A DNA stretch of 64,000 nt from Pseudoalteromonas sp. 3D05 (GTDB lineage Bacteria > Pseudomonadota > Gammaproteobacteria > Enterobacterales > Alteromonadaceae). The position numbers and the translations under genes were made by a program. Shown here piece by piece: positions 18,672 through 27,614 of this stretch. The stretch covers positions 1 through 64,000 of the forward strand of contig NZ_PDUS01000013.1 of the NCBI RefSeq assembly GCF_002723455.1, read 5' to 3'. Position 1 is the stretch's first letter, and every line of letters begins with the position of its first letter. The notes under the pieces were generated by a model. The model had not been told where the DNA came from, did no database searches, and saw only the letters and a list, made by a program, of their open reading frames with translations.

Positions 18672-18694
18672 AAAGCCAGCACAAAGCTGGCTTT
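18672..18694 (-). terminator. Terminator of tolC
   Basis: AAAGCCAGC/GCTGGCTTT with a five-base loop is followed by T-rich sequence on the minus strand, 22 nt after the tolC stop. Confidence 0.85.
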
Positions 18695-18715
18695 TAAAAG
18701 AAATTTTAAAGTTGT

Positions 18716-20056
18716 TTAAATTTCCTTTAAGCCTTGGTTAATGGCAACTAAGTCTTCGCTCGTTAATGTGCCAGCAGCTTGTTTTAAGCGCAATGTAGAA
18801 ACAACATAACGATAACGAACATTCGCTAAGTTACTTTTTGCGTTAAATAGATTCTGTGTGCTGATGAGTACGTCAACAATAGTACGTGTGCCAACTTCAA
18901 AGCCTGCTTCAGTCGCTTTTAGCGCACTTTCAGCTGAAACAACAGCTTGTTCAAGCGCTTTGAAAGTTGCAATGTCTGATACAACTTGATTATAAGATGT
19001 AATTACAGAGCGGGTAACACCACGAAGTGAAGACTCTAAATCTTCACTTGCTGCAACATAAAACGCACGTGCTTGGTCTGTCGCAGCCGTTGTTGCTCCA
19101 CCAGAGTAGATTGGTACACTAAAGTTAAGGCCTACTGTTGTGCTATCACCACGGGGCTTCATATTATTACGCGCAGTGTCAGTTAATGAATCGCCATAAG
19201 TTGCGCTAAGAGTTAATTTTGGATAATGCCCAGCTTGAGCCAAATCGATTTGATCTTTCGCGATATCAACAGTGACTTTCGCAACTTGAAGGTTCAAATT
19301 GTTTTGTTCGGCTATTTTTACAAAATCAACCGATTGTTTGTTAGGTTTAACCGTTGAAAATGTCTCGGTGTTTAAAGTATCGAGTTTTGCATGATATTTA
19401 CCGGTTATTTCACGCAGTAACTCACGCGCTGTTTCAACTCCATTTTTAGCAACAATTTCTTGTGCGACTGAGTTATCATACTGTGCTTGTGCTTCGTGTA
19501 CATCAGTTATCGCTGTTAGGCCAACGGCATAGCGCTGTTTTGTTTGCTCGAGTTGACGTTCAATAGCACGTTTTTCAGATTGCACAAATTCAAGCTTATC
19601 GATAGCACTCAATACGTTAAAGTAGCCATCTGCTACGCGTACAATCAAATCTTGTTGTGCAAAGTCATATTGTGCTGTTGCCTGTAAAGCTTGTTTATCT
19701 GCAATACCAAGAGAATTCCATGCACCTAAGTCAAAAAGAGTTTGGTTTAAAGTTAAACCACGGCTGAAGGTGTCAGATTCACTCTCTATTTTTGCATAAC
19801 CAAGGGCATCGGTGCCATCATATGAGGTGCCATCTCTTTTTTCATAACCCATCGAGAAACCGATTTGAGGAAGTAAGGCACTTAAAGCACGGTCACTGTT
19901 ATAAGATTGCGCATCGGCTTGAGCCTTTGCTTTTAAAACAGTGGGATCATTTGCAGTGGCGATTTCGTATACTTGTAATAGATCTTCAGCATTTGATGCT
20001 GTAGCAGTCAATGCACATGATAAACCGATCAGCGCAGATAAAATGTTCTTTTTCAT
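18716..20056 (-). CDS. tolC: TolC-family outer membrane efflux channel
   Basis: This encodes 446 residues with a signal peptide (about 1-23, ending SNA). Two OEP repeats follow, with repeated coiled-coil helices (for example VQSEKRAIERQLEQTKQRYAVG and VSAESALKATEAGFEVGTRT). The trimer forms the exit duct for drug efflux and type I secretion. It is divergent from nudF, the same arrangement as in E. coli and relatives, which supports the tolC name. Confidence 0.94.
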   Translation of the reverse strand: MKKNILSALIGLSCALTATASNAEDLLQVYEIATANDPTVLKAKAQADAQSYNSDRALSALLPQIGFSMGYEKRDGTSYDGTDALGYAKIESESDTFSRGLTLNQTLFDLGAWNSLGIADKQALQATAQYDFAQQDLIVRVADGYFNVLSAIDKLEFVQSEKRAIERQLEQTKQRYAVGLTAITDVHEAQAQYDNSVAQEIVAKNGVETARELLREITGKYHAKLDTLNTETFSTVKPNKQSVDFVKIAEQNNLNLQVAKVTVDIAKDQIDLAQAGHYPKLTLSATYGDSLTDTARNNMKPRGDSTTVGLNFSVPIYSGGATTAATDQARAFYVAASEDLESSLRGVTRSVITSYNQVVSDIATFKALEQAVVSAESALKATEAGFEVGTRTIVDVLISTQNLFNAKSNLANVRYRYVVSTLRLKQAAGTLTSEDLVAINQGLKEI

Positions 20057-20162
20057 TGGTCGTTCAGTCCTTAGACAATTTGCGTACTAAAAGCATGTTA
20101 ACCTGTTTTGTAAAATAACAACAAAAAAATTGTGTAAAACAGCGCAAACAAGTGTAACAGAA

Positions 20163-20168
20163 TATAAT
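20163..20168 (+). promoter_or_regulatory. Candidate -10 element for nudF
   Basis: A consensus TATAAT lies 45 nt upstream of the nudF start in the tolC-nudF divergent region. No good -35 box lies at the right spacing, so the assignment is weak. Confidence 0.35.
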
Positions 20169-20212
20169 AGCTCACAAACATTTTGAGTTAAGCAACAAAT
20201 AATGGAGCTGTA

Positions 20213-20839
20213 ATGGCAAACAAAATAATCGATCAATTTAACAATGATGATGTCAAATTGGAGCCAATTGAAAATTTATATGATGGCTTTTTTAAAATTA
20301 ACTTATACCAGTTTAAACACGCGTTGTTTGCAGGTGGAGAGTCACAGACCATCAAACGCGAAATTTTAGAGCGCGGAGATGCGGTGGCTGTATTGCCCTA
20401 TGATCCTAAAACAGATCAACTATTACTCATTGAGCAAATTCGTATTGGCGCTATGCGAAGTAAGGACTCGCCTTGGTTGCTTGAATGTATAGCTGGAATG
20501 ACAGACCAAAGCACCGATTATGAAGCAGTAGTCAAACGCGAAGCACTTGAAGAAGCGGGGCTTGAATTACAGCACCTAGAGTATATGTTATCTTATTTAT
20601 CTAGCCCGGGTGGAACGACAGAGCGGTTATATTTGTACTTAGCGCTTGCGGATTTGAGTAATTTGCAAAGTGGTGTTTTTGGTCTTGAAACTGAAGGCGA
20701 AGATATTAAGACTCACATCATAAGTTTTAACGATGCCATTGCGCGTTTAAATAATGGTGAAATAGACAATGCAGCCACTGTGATTTCATTACAGTGGCTG
20801 GCGCTAAATCGTGAGCGTGTACTCAATCAATCTAAATAA
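20213..20839 (+). CDS. nudF: ADP-ribose pyrophosphatase (NudF)
   Basis: This encodes 208 residues. It hydrolyses ADP-ribose to AMP and ribose-5-phosphate. The Nudix box runs from Gly95 with REALEEAG (Arg109-Gly116) intact, but the first glutamate of the Gx5E part is Thr101. The catalytic RExxEE residues are all present, so activity is expected. GGAGCTGTA precedes the ATG. It heads the nudF-yqiB-cpdA-yqiA-parE set. Confidence 0.94.
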   Translation: MANKIIDQFNNDDVKLEPIENLYDGFFKINLYQFKHALFAGGESQTIKREILERGDAVAVLPYDPKTDQLLLIEQIRIGAMRSKDSPWLLECIAGMTDQSTDYEAVVKREALEEAGLELQHLEYMLSYLSSPGGTTERLYLYLALADLSNLQSGVFGLETEGEDIKTHIISFNDAIARLNNGEIDNAATVISLQWLALNRERVLNQSK

Positions 20840-20872
20840 GCTACCTTTAACCATTAACTTTAGGGCGCAAAT

Positions 20873-21331
20873 TTGACATCAATAGCAGCGAAACAACGAT
20901 ATATTCAAAGTCTACCTAAGTACCTTACTTTATGTGAGCACAACTATTTGCGCGCATTAAAGTTATTGCCAGCTAAAAAAGAGCTGGCAGAAAAACGCCA
21001 AGTACAATTAGGTGGGCATCAATTTGAAATTAAAATAGATGGTTGTGCCAAATACACCATGGATATCTCAATTACTCAACTATCGGGCACGATTAAGCGG
21101 ATGAGCCCTCTTTTTTTGACGGTCAGACTTTATCACGACGCTAAGGTAGCTGAAATTATCCATCATGATTATCATCAAAGAATTAAGCCTTCTTATGGTT
21201 ACCCCAATCCACTAATGCATCAAAAAGATGAAAAATATCAACTTAATGCATTTCTATATGATTGGTTAGTGGCATGCGTTGAAAGTGGCCGTTCTGTACT
21301 GAATTGGGATGTAAACAATGGCTTGGTTTGA
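20873..21331 (+). CDS. DUF1249/YqiB family protein
   Basis: This encodes 152 residues and starts with TTG, supported by AGGGCG upstream. Motifs such as RYIQSLPKYLTLCEHNYLRALKLLP and QLNAFLYDWL match YqiB proteins, which are conserved between nudF and cpdA and have no known biochemical role. Its end overlaps cpdA by 14 nt, implying coupling. Confidence 0.9.
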   Translation: MTSIAAKQRYIQSLPKYLTLCEHNYLRALKLLPAKKELAEKRQVQLGGHQFEIKIDGCAKYTMDISITQLSGTIKRMSPLFLTVRLYHDAKVAEIIHHDYHQRIKPSYGYPNPLMHQKDEKYQLNAFLYDWLVACVESGRSVLNWDVNNGLV

Positions 21332-22109
21332 TGATAGCTTAAAGCTTGATACAAAAACGTTAAAACTTGCGCACATTACCGACAGCCACTTATTTGCACA
21401 ATCTGATGGTGAATATTTTGGTGTTAATACGGCCCAACACTTCGCTGCATGTTTGTCGCACATGGCAACACAAAATTTCGATTGTGTGATTTTTGGTGGT
21501 GATTTAACACAAGATCATAGCCAAGAGTCGTATACGTTATTTGCTCAATTAATTGAGCAATCGCCATTAAGCTGCCCAGTTGTTTGGCTGCCAGGTAATC
21601 ATGACGAGATTGAGCTACTGACACAGTTAAGTAACAAGCAGATTTCAAATGCCAAGATCATTAATGCAGATGGTTTTGATATTTTACTTCTTAATTCAAA
21701 AGGCATTACACCTGCTGGGTGGGTTACACAATCACATTTGGATGATATTACTAACTATTTAGCCTCATCACAGCGCCAAAGTATTGCTTTTTGCCATCAT
21801 AACCCTTTGCCTATTAACGGGTATTTAGATAAACACATGTTGGAAAATGGTCCGCAATTACTCAATGTATTGAATAACAGTAATCAAGTTAATTGGCTTT
21901 TTCATGGACATGTTCATAATGACTATGACTTTCACTTTCGAAATATGAATGTAGTTGCCACTCCAGCAAGTTCGGTGCAATTTACCAAAAATACATCACA
22001 ATGGTTGCAGCAAAACCTCGGGCCTACGTATCGAATGATGACTGTATTTAAAAATCATGAAACACAGAGCTTATGCTGTGAAACGGATGTAATATGGCTA
22101 AAAGAGTAA
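21318..22109 (+). CDS. cpdA: 3',5'-cyclic AMP phosphodiesterase (CpdA)
   Basis: This encodes 263 residues of the class III phosphodiesterase/metallophosphoesterase fold. All metal-site blocks are present: ITDSHL, GGDLTQD, GNHDE, CHHNP and GHVHND. It hydrolyses cAMP and tunes Crp signalling. It overlaps yqiB by 14 nt and yqiA by 16 nt. Confidence 0.95.
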   Translation: MAWFDDSLKLDTKTLKLAHITDSHLFAQSDGEYFGVNTAQHFAACLSHMATQNFDCVIFGGDLTQDHSQESYTLFAQLIEQSPLSCPVVWLPGNHDEIELLTQLSNKQISNAKIINADGFDILLLNSKGITPAGWVTQSHLDDITNYLASSQRQSIAFCHHNPLPINGYLDKHMLENGPQLLNVLNNSNQVNWLFHGHVHNDYDFHFRNMNVVATPASSVQFTKNTSQWLQQNLGPTYRMMTVFKNHETQSLCCETDVIWLKE

Positions 22110-22654
22110 TCTATATTCACGGTTTTAATAGCAGTGAAAAGTCATATAAAGCTGTGCGCTTTGGTGAGTATATGGCACACTACAATGTAGAATATTGTGT
22201 ACCGCGCTTAAGTCACGAACCATTGCATGCAATAATTCAACTGGAGCAATTATTAACGCCAAACTCGGTTTTGATAGGTAGCTCACTAGGTGGGTTTTAT
22301 GCCACTTATTTATCACAAAGGTATCAGCTTCCTGCAGTGCTAATAAACCCTGCGGTTAAGCCGTTTTTATTATTAAGTTCATTTTTAGGGTCGAATTATA
22401 ACCCGTATCAAGATACCCATTACGAACTAAATAAAAGCCATATTAATGCGTTAAAAGCACTCTTTGTAACACAGTTGAAGCAGCCCTCGCTACTGTATTT
22501 ATTACAACAAACTGGCGATGAAGTACTCGGATTTGAGCAAGCAGTAAAATATTATTCGCAATGCAAACAGAATGTTGAATTTGGAGGTGATCATAGTTTT
22601 AAAAACTTTGAGAGCACCTTTGAAAGCATTGTGGACTTTCTTAAAATCACGTAA
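22094..22654 (+). CDS. YqiA-family alpha/beta-hydrolase esterase
   Basis: This encodes 186 residues. The early HGF motif (IYIHGFNSSEKSYK) and the nucleophile elbow GSSLGG are typical of YqiA (UPF0227), a small esterase active on short acyl esters in E. coli. A late GGDHSF carries the likely catalytic His. It is placed between cpdA and parE as in E. coli. Confidence 0.93.
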   Translation: MAKRVIYIHGFNSSEKSYKAVRFGEYMAHYNVEYCVPRLSHEPLHAIIQLEQLLTPNSVLIGSSLGGFYATYLSQRYQLPAVLINPAVKPFLLLSSFLGSNYNPYQDTHYELNKSHINALKALFVTQLKQPSLLYLLQQTGDEVLGFEQAVKYYSQCKQNVEFGGDHSFKNFESTFESIVDFLKIT

Positions 22655-22686
22655 AACATAGCTAAGCACATAAAAAGATAAAAACT

Positions 22687-24576
22687 ATGAGTCAGCAAAA
22701 TTATAACGCCGAAGCCATTGAAGTATTAAATGGCTTAGAACCAGTTAAACGTCGTCCTGGTATGTACACTGATACCACACGGCCCAATCATTTAGGCCAA
22801 GAAGTCATCGACAATAGTGTGGATGAAGCGATGGCTGGGCACGCGAGCAAAATAGATGTCATTCTGCATGAAGATAACTCGTTAGAAGTTTCAGATGATG
22901 GTCGTGGTATGCCTATTGATATTCATCCTGAAGAAGGTATTCCGGGTGTTGAACTGATTTTTACCAAACTACATGCTGGTGGTAAGTTTTCAAATAAAAA
23001 CTACCAGTTTTCAGGTGGTCTCCATGGTGTAGGTATTTCAGTTGTAAATGCATTATCAACGCGAGTTGAAGTGATTGTTCGTCGCGATGCCCAGCAATTT
23101 ATGATGGCATTTGAAAATGGTGATAAAGTTGAAGACCTCAACGTTATTGGTACAGTGGGTAAACGCAATACGGGCACTACTGTTAGGTTTTGGCCTGATG
23201 CAAGCTATTTTGACTCGGCAAACTTTTCTCTGACGAAGCTGCATCATTTATTAAAAGCTAAAGCGGTTTTATGCCCAGGTTTACGAATTAAGCTAATCAA
23301 TAAGCAAACCAAAGAAACCCAAGAATGGTATTACGAAACGGGCTTGCGCGATTATTTAAATGAAGCAGTGAAAGGCTATGAGGTCATCCCTAAAGATCCG
23401 TTTACTGGCGAATTTTCAAGCTCGACAGAAGGCGCTGATTGGGCGGTTGTTTGGTTGCCAGAAGGCGGCGAGTCGATTGCTGAAAGTTATGTAAACTTAA
23501 TCCCAACAGCACAAGGCGGTACGCATGTTAATGGCCTTCGCCAAGGTTTGCTAGAAGCAATGCGTGAGTTTTGTGAGTTTAGAAACTTGCTTCCTAGAGG
23601 GGTAAAACTAACGCCAGATGATATTTGGGAGCGTTGTAGCTATGTTTTATCCGTTAAAATGCAGGACCCACAGTTTGCCGGTCAAACTAAAGAAAAATTA
23701 TCCTCTCGGTCTTGTTCAGCATTTGTATCGGGGATAGTTAAAGATGCATTTAGCCTTTGGCTAAATGAACATACAGATATTGCAGAGCTGTTATCTGAAC
23801 TGTGTATCTCTAATGCGCAACGCCGACTACGCGCGGCGAAAAAAGTAGTGCGTAAACGTGTAACAGCAGGACCTGCATTGCCAGGCAAATTAACCGATTG
23901 TAGTGCCGCTGATAATGACCGTACTGAACTTTTCTTAGTGGAGGGTGATTCAGCAGGCGGGTCAGCTAAACAGGCGCGAGATCGTGAGTTTCAAGCGATA
24001 ATGCCCTTGCGTGGTAAAATCCTAAATACATGGGAAGTTGAGTCTGGACAAATATTAGCCTCACAAGAGGTGCATGATATTTCGGTTGCATTAGGAATTG
24101 ATCCTGATTCAAATGACATTTCAGGCTTACGCTACAATAAAATATGTATATTGGCTGATGCTGATTCGGATGGGCTGCATATTGCGACGCTTTTATGTGC
24201 ATTATTTGTTCGTCACTTCCCTACCTTAATTAAGGAAGGGCATGTGTATGTAGCTATGCCGCCACTATTTAGAATCGACATCGGTAAAGATGTGTATTAT
24301 GCACTAGATGAAGATGAAAAAACGGGCATATTAGCGCGAATCGAAGCAGAGAAAAAACGCGGTAAAGTGAACGTACAACGATTTAAAGGGTTGGGTGAGA
24401 TGAACCCATTGCAACTGCGCGAAACAACGATGGATCCCAATACACGCAGGTTGGTGCAATTGACGCTGGACGAAGAAGAGCAGACCTTAGAAATGATGGA
24501 CATGTTGTTGGCTAAAAAGCGCTCATCTGATCGCCGCCAATGGCTAGAAGATCATGGAAATCGTGCGCAAGTATAA
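22687..24576 (+). CDS. parE: DNA topoisomerase IV subunit B
   Basis: This encodes 629 residues. The GHKL ATPase (EVIDNSVDEAMAGHA, DDGRGMPID, GGLHGVG) is followed by the TOPRIM domain (LVEGDSAGGSAKQARDREFQ) and the C-terminal tail (QRFKGLGEMNP). Together with ParC it decatenates daughter chromosomes. It lies 33 nt after yqiA. Confidence 0.97.
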   Translation: MSQQNYNAEAIEVLNGLEPVKRRPGMYTDTTRPNHLGQEVIDNSVDEAMAGHASKIDVILHEDNSLEVSDDGRGMPIDIHPEEGIPGVELIFTKLHAGGKFSNKNYQFSGGLHGVGISVVNALSTRVEVIVRRDAQQFMMAFENGDKVEDLNVIGTVGKRNTGTTVRFWPDASYFDSANFSLTKLHHLLKAKAVLCPGLRIKLINKQTKETQEWYYETGLRDYLNEAVKGYEVIPKDPFTGEFSSSTEGADWAVVWLPEGGESIAESYVNLIPTAQGGTHVNGLRQGLLEAMREFCEFRNLLPRGVKLTPDDIWERCSYVLSVKMQDPQFAGQTKEKLSSRSCSAFVSGIVKDAFSLWLNEHTDIAELLSELCISNAQRRLRAAKKVVRKRVTAGPALPGKLTDCSAADNDRTELFLVEGDSAGGSAKQARDREFQAIMPLRGKILNTWEVESGQILASQEVHDISVALGIDPDSNDISGLRYNKICILADADSDGLHIATLLCALFVRHFPTLIKEGHVYVAMPPLFRIDIGKDVYYALDEDEKTGILARIEAEKKRGKVNVQRFKGLGEMNPLQLRETTMDPNTRRLVQLTLDEEEQTLEMMDMLLAKKRSSDRRQWLEDHGNRAQV

Positions 24577-24591
24577 ACTCGAAGGTATCTT

Positions 24592-26517
24592 ATGTATCGA
24601 CAACAAAATAGCAGTTTACTATTAGCTAGTTTACACCGCTTAACAATAAGCTGCTTTTTTGTTTATTGTTTGTTTGTATCAGCCGCTAGTTCAGGCGCGA
24701 TACAAGAAGATAAATGGTTAGAGGAAAAAATATCAACTGCTGAAAAAAACAGTATCAAACACCCAAGTTTAGCCATTGATTACCTACTGGATTTACTTCG
24801 CAATAATGGTGGGAAATTAACCGATTTACAACATTCGAAGTTACAAATAGAGCTTGCAAGAAACTACCTTTTTAATGGTCAGTTGAGCGAAGCTCAAGCT
24901 TTAGAACAACAAATTAGCGAGCACTTGGATGAGCTGGATGTAACAACTCAGATTCATTATTGGATGATAAAGTCAGATATAAATATGTATTTGGGAAGTG
25001 CCGAACTTGCCTTAGCAAATTTAAATAAAGCGAAAGAGCTGGTTGAACCTCTTAATGATAGCGTTTTACTTGCAGATGTTTACTCGGATTTAGGTGATTT
25101 TTATTTAAATAACCATGATGAAGTCAATGCGATAGATTACTTTTATAAGGCTTACGCATTGGTTCGCTCAAGTGGGAATAGACTAAAGCTAGCGTATCTT
25201 GATGGCAGCATTGCACGAACGTATGAAGCGTTATTTGATTATGAAAAAGCCATTGAACTACAAGAAAAGGCGCTTAAATACTTTTTAGAAAACGATCTTA
25301 AGTTTGACACTATGGTGTCATATTATTATTTAGCTAAAACGTATTTAGATGTTGGCCGTGCTGGCGATGCAAATGAATTAGCCAATAGAATCTTAACAAT
25401 AAATGATAAGTTAGATACCCCCAGTTTTGATTACTATGCTTATATTTTACTGACTCAAGGTTATTTAGCATTGGGTAACTTGGTAAAAGCCGAGCATTTT
25501 TTGAGTTTAAGTGCCTCTTGGTTATCAGAAATCGAAGATATTAAAAGTATTATTAGATACCAATTAATTCAGGCTCAGATAGAGATTGAAAAAGGTGAGT
25601 TGGATTTAGCTTTACGAACTTTTGACAGCGTTGAAGAAAAAATTAAAACCATTCCAGTCCAAAATAGTATTACTTTTAGACTCCAGCTCATTGAACTCAA
25701 AAGTAGACATGCCATTTTAACTGAACAGTACCAGCAAGCTGTCGCTTTTCAGCAGGCTTATATTAACCTCAATAAGCAGTATTTTAATAAAGTGAGAGAG
25801 CTCTCTCGCTCTCGCTATAAAGTGCAATTTGAATTGAAAAAAACCGAACTTGAAAACCAACTTCTAGAAAAAGATAAAGAGCTAAAAGACGCCAGATTAA
25901 CAGAGTTTGAGCAACAGGAAGTACTCCAAAAAACAATCATGGTAAGTGTATTATTGCTATCAGTGGTGTTTTTACTTTTTGCATGGCGCCAATACAGACT
26001 TAAACGAAAGTTTAGCGTACTTGCCAATACTGACTATTTAACGGGTGTTGCAAATCGTAGAAAAATAATGGATCTAGCAGAGCTGCAATGGCAGGAACTA
26101 TCGAAAACTGACAGTCGCTTCTCTCTTATTAGTTTTGACTTGGACCACTTTAAAAGAATTAACGACGAATATGGGCATCCTGTGGGGGATCTTGTATTAA
26201 AAAGAGTGGTGATATTAGCTCAACAAGCTATTCGTAATATTGATTGTTTAGGCAGGATTGGCGGCGAAGAGTTTTTAGTTGTGTTAAATAATACAAATCA
26301 AACCGAAGCAACTGAAATTGCATATCGCATCAAAAGTGCAATAGAAAAAGAGACTATAGATTGTGAAAATGGGCAAACAGCAAAAGTCACTGTCAGTTTG
26401 GGGATTACTCAAAAAAGCAGCCAAACTGACACATTCAAAGACTTACTGAAGCAAGCAGATAAAGCCTTGTATTCAGCTAAAACCAAAGGTCGAAATAGGG
26501 TGGAAGTTTATGAATAA
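24592..26517 (+). CDS. TPR-repeat diguanylate cyclase, membrane-bound
   Basis: This encodes 641 residues. A signal-like hydrophobic N-terminus is followed by a periplasmic TPR array (about residues 60-390, e.g. YFYKAYALVRSSGNRLKLA), a coiled coil, one membrane span (about 448-466) and a C-terminal cytoplasmic GGDEF domain. The active-site motif is GGEEF (557-561), and the inhibitory site RNID (548-551) is intact, so it should make c-di-GMP with product feedback. It starts 15 nt after parE. Confidence 0.94.
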   Translation: MYRQQNSSLLLASLHRLTISCFFVYCLFVSAASSGAIQEDKWLEEKISTAEKNSIKHPSLAIDYLLDLLRNNGGKLTDLQHSKLQIELARNYLFNGQLSEAQALEQQISEHLDELDVTTQIHYWMIKSDINMYLGSAELALANLNKAKELVEPLNDSVLLADVYSDLGDFYLNNHDEVNAIDYFYKAYALVRSSGNRLKLAYLDGSIARTYEALFDYEKAIELQEKALKYFLENDLKFDTMVSYYYLAKTYLDVGRAGDANELANRILTINDKLDTPSFDYYAYILLTQGYLALGNLVKAEHFLSLSASWLSEIEDIKSIIRYQLIQAQIEIEKGELDLALRTFDSVEEKIKTIPVQNSITFRLQLIELKSRHAILTEQYQQAVAFQQAYINLNKQYFNKVRELSRSRYKVQFELKKTELENQLLEKDKELKDARLTEFEQQEVLQKTIMVSVLLLSVVFLLFAWRQYRLKRKFSVLANTDYLTGVANRRKIMDLAELQWQELSKTDSRFSLISFDLDHFKRINDEYGHPVGDLVLKRVVILAQQAIRNIDCLGRIGGEEFLVVLNNTNQTEATEIAYRIKSAIEKETIDCENGQTAKVTVSLGITQKSSQTDTFKDLLKQADKALYSAKTKGRNRVEVYE

Positions 26518-27604
26518 ATTACGCATGTTATTCGTTTTACTTGGATGTTTAAGTATGCCAGCTTTTGCAGTGGATATACTCAAAGAGCTGAGTGTGGCTG
26601 ACGGGTTCAAAATTAGTTTATTCGCAGATGATGTAGATAATGCAAGGCAGCTGGCAGTATCAAAAAAAGGGATTGTTTACGCCGGTTCTCGTAAAGCGGG
26701 TAAGGTGTATGCGCTGATTGATCACAACAGTGATGGTGTTGCAGATAAAAAAATAGTGATTGCGAAAGATTTGAATATGCCCTCGGGCTTGGCAATGAAA
26801 AACGGTGACTTGTACGTTGCAGAAGTTGAGCGAATCATTCGTTTTAAAGATATTGATAAACACTTAAAAAAACCAACGTATGAAGTGGTTTATGATCAAT
26901 TTCCTACCGATCGCCATCATGGTTGGAAGTTTATTCGCTTTTCACCGACGGGTGAGTTAATAGTGCCTGTTGGTGTACCATGTAATGTGTGTGCTGAAAA
27001 CGAAAAATACGGGCGTATATTCTCATTAAATATAGACACAAAAGAAATTCAAACCATTGCCAAAGGGGTGCGAAACTCAGTTGGGTTTGATTATCACCCT
27101 GGTACGCAAGCATTCTGGTTCAGCGATAATGGCCGCGATATGATGGGCGATGACCTGCCACCTTGTGAAATTAACCGTGTTAGCGAAGAGGGGGATCATT
27201 TTGGCTTTCCCTATGTCCATGCGGGTTCAATTTTAGATCCCGAGTTCGGCATAGGCAAAAACATTACTGATTACAAAGCACCTGCTTTAGCGCTTGGAGC
27301 CCATGTTGCTCCATTAGGTGTGCATTTTTATAAGTCAAAACAATTTCCAGTAAACTATCAGCAGCAGTTATTTGTGGCTGAACATGGTTCATGGAATCGC
27401 AGTAAAAAATCAGGATATAAAGTGGCTGTTGCCACTATTGAGCAAGGACGTGTGATAAAATACACGCCGTTTATGACGGGCTTTATGAAAAACGAAGAAA
27501 CGTTGGGTCGTCCGGTTGCGTTTGCAGAACTTGCCGATGGCAGCTTATTGATCTCAGATGATTATGCCAATGTGATCTACCGTGTAAGCTATAAAAAAAA
27601 TTAG
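26510..27604 (+). CDS. Exported sorbosone/PQQ sugar dehydrogenase-like beta-propeller
   Basis: This encodes 364 residues with a signal peptide (about 1-20, ending AFA). The propeller contains the hallmark FSPTGELIVPVG, HPGTQAFWFSDNGRD and FVAEHGSWNRS stretches of the sorbosone/glucose dehydrogenase family; CNVC near residue 162 hints at a disulfide. Substrate and PQQ dependence are unproven. It overlaps the cyclase gene by 8 nt and is followed by parC. Confidence 0.87.
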   Translation: MNKLRMLFVLLGCLSMPAFAVDILKELSVADGFKISLFADDVDNARQLAVSKKGIVYAGSRKAGKVYALIDHNSDGVADKKIVIAKDLNMPSGLAMKNGDLYVAEVERIIRFKDIDKHLKKPTYEVVYDQFPTDRHHGWKFIRFSPTGELIVPVGVPCNVCAENEKYGRIFSLNIDTKEIQTIAKGVRNSVGFDYHPGTQAFWFSDNGRDMMGDDLPPCEINRVSEEGDHFGFPYVHAGSILDPEFGIGKNITDYKAPALALGAHVAPLGVHFYKSKQFPVNYQQQLFVAEHGSWNRSKKSGYKVAVATIEQGRVIKYTPFMTGFMKNEETLGRPVAFAELADGSLLISDDYANVIYRVSYKKN

Positions 27605-27614
27605 GTAGGCTTTG

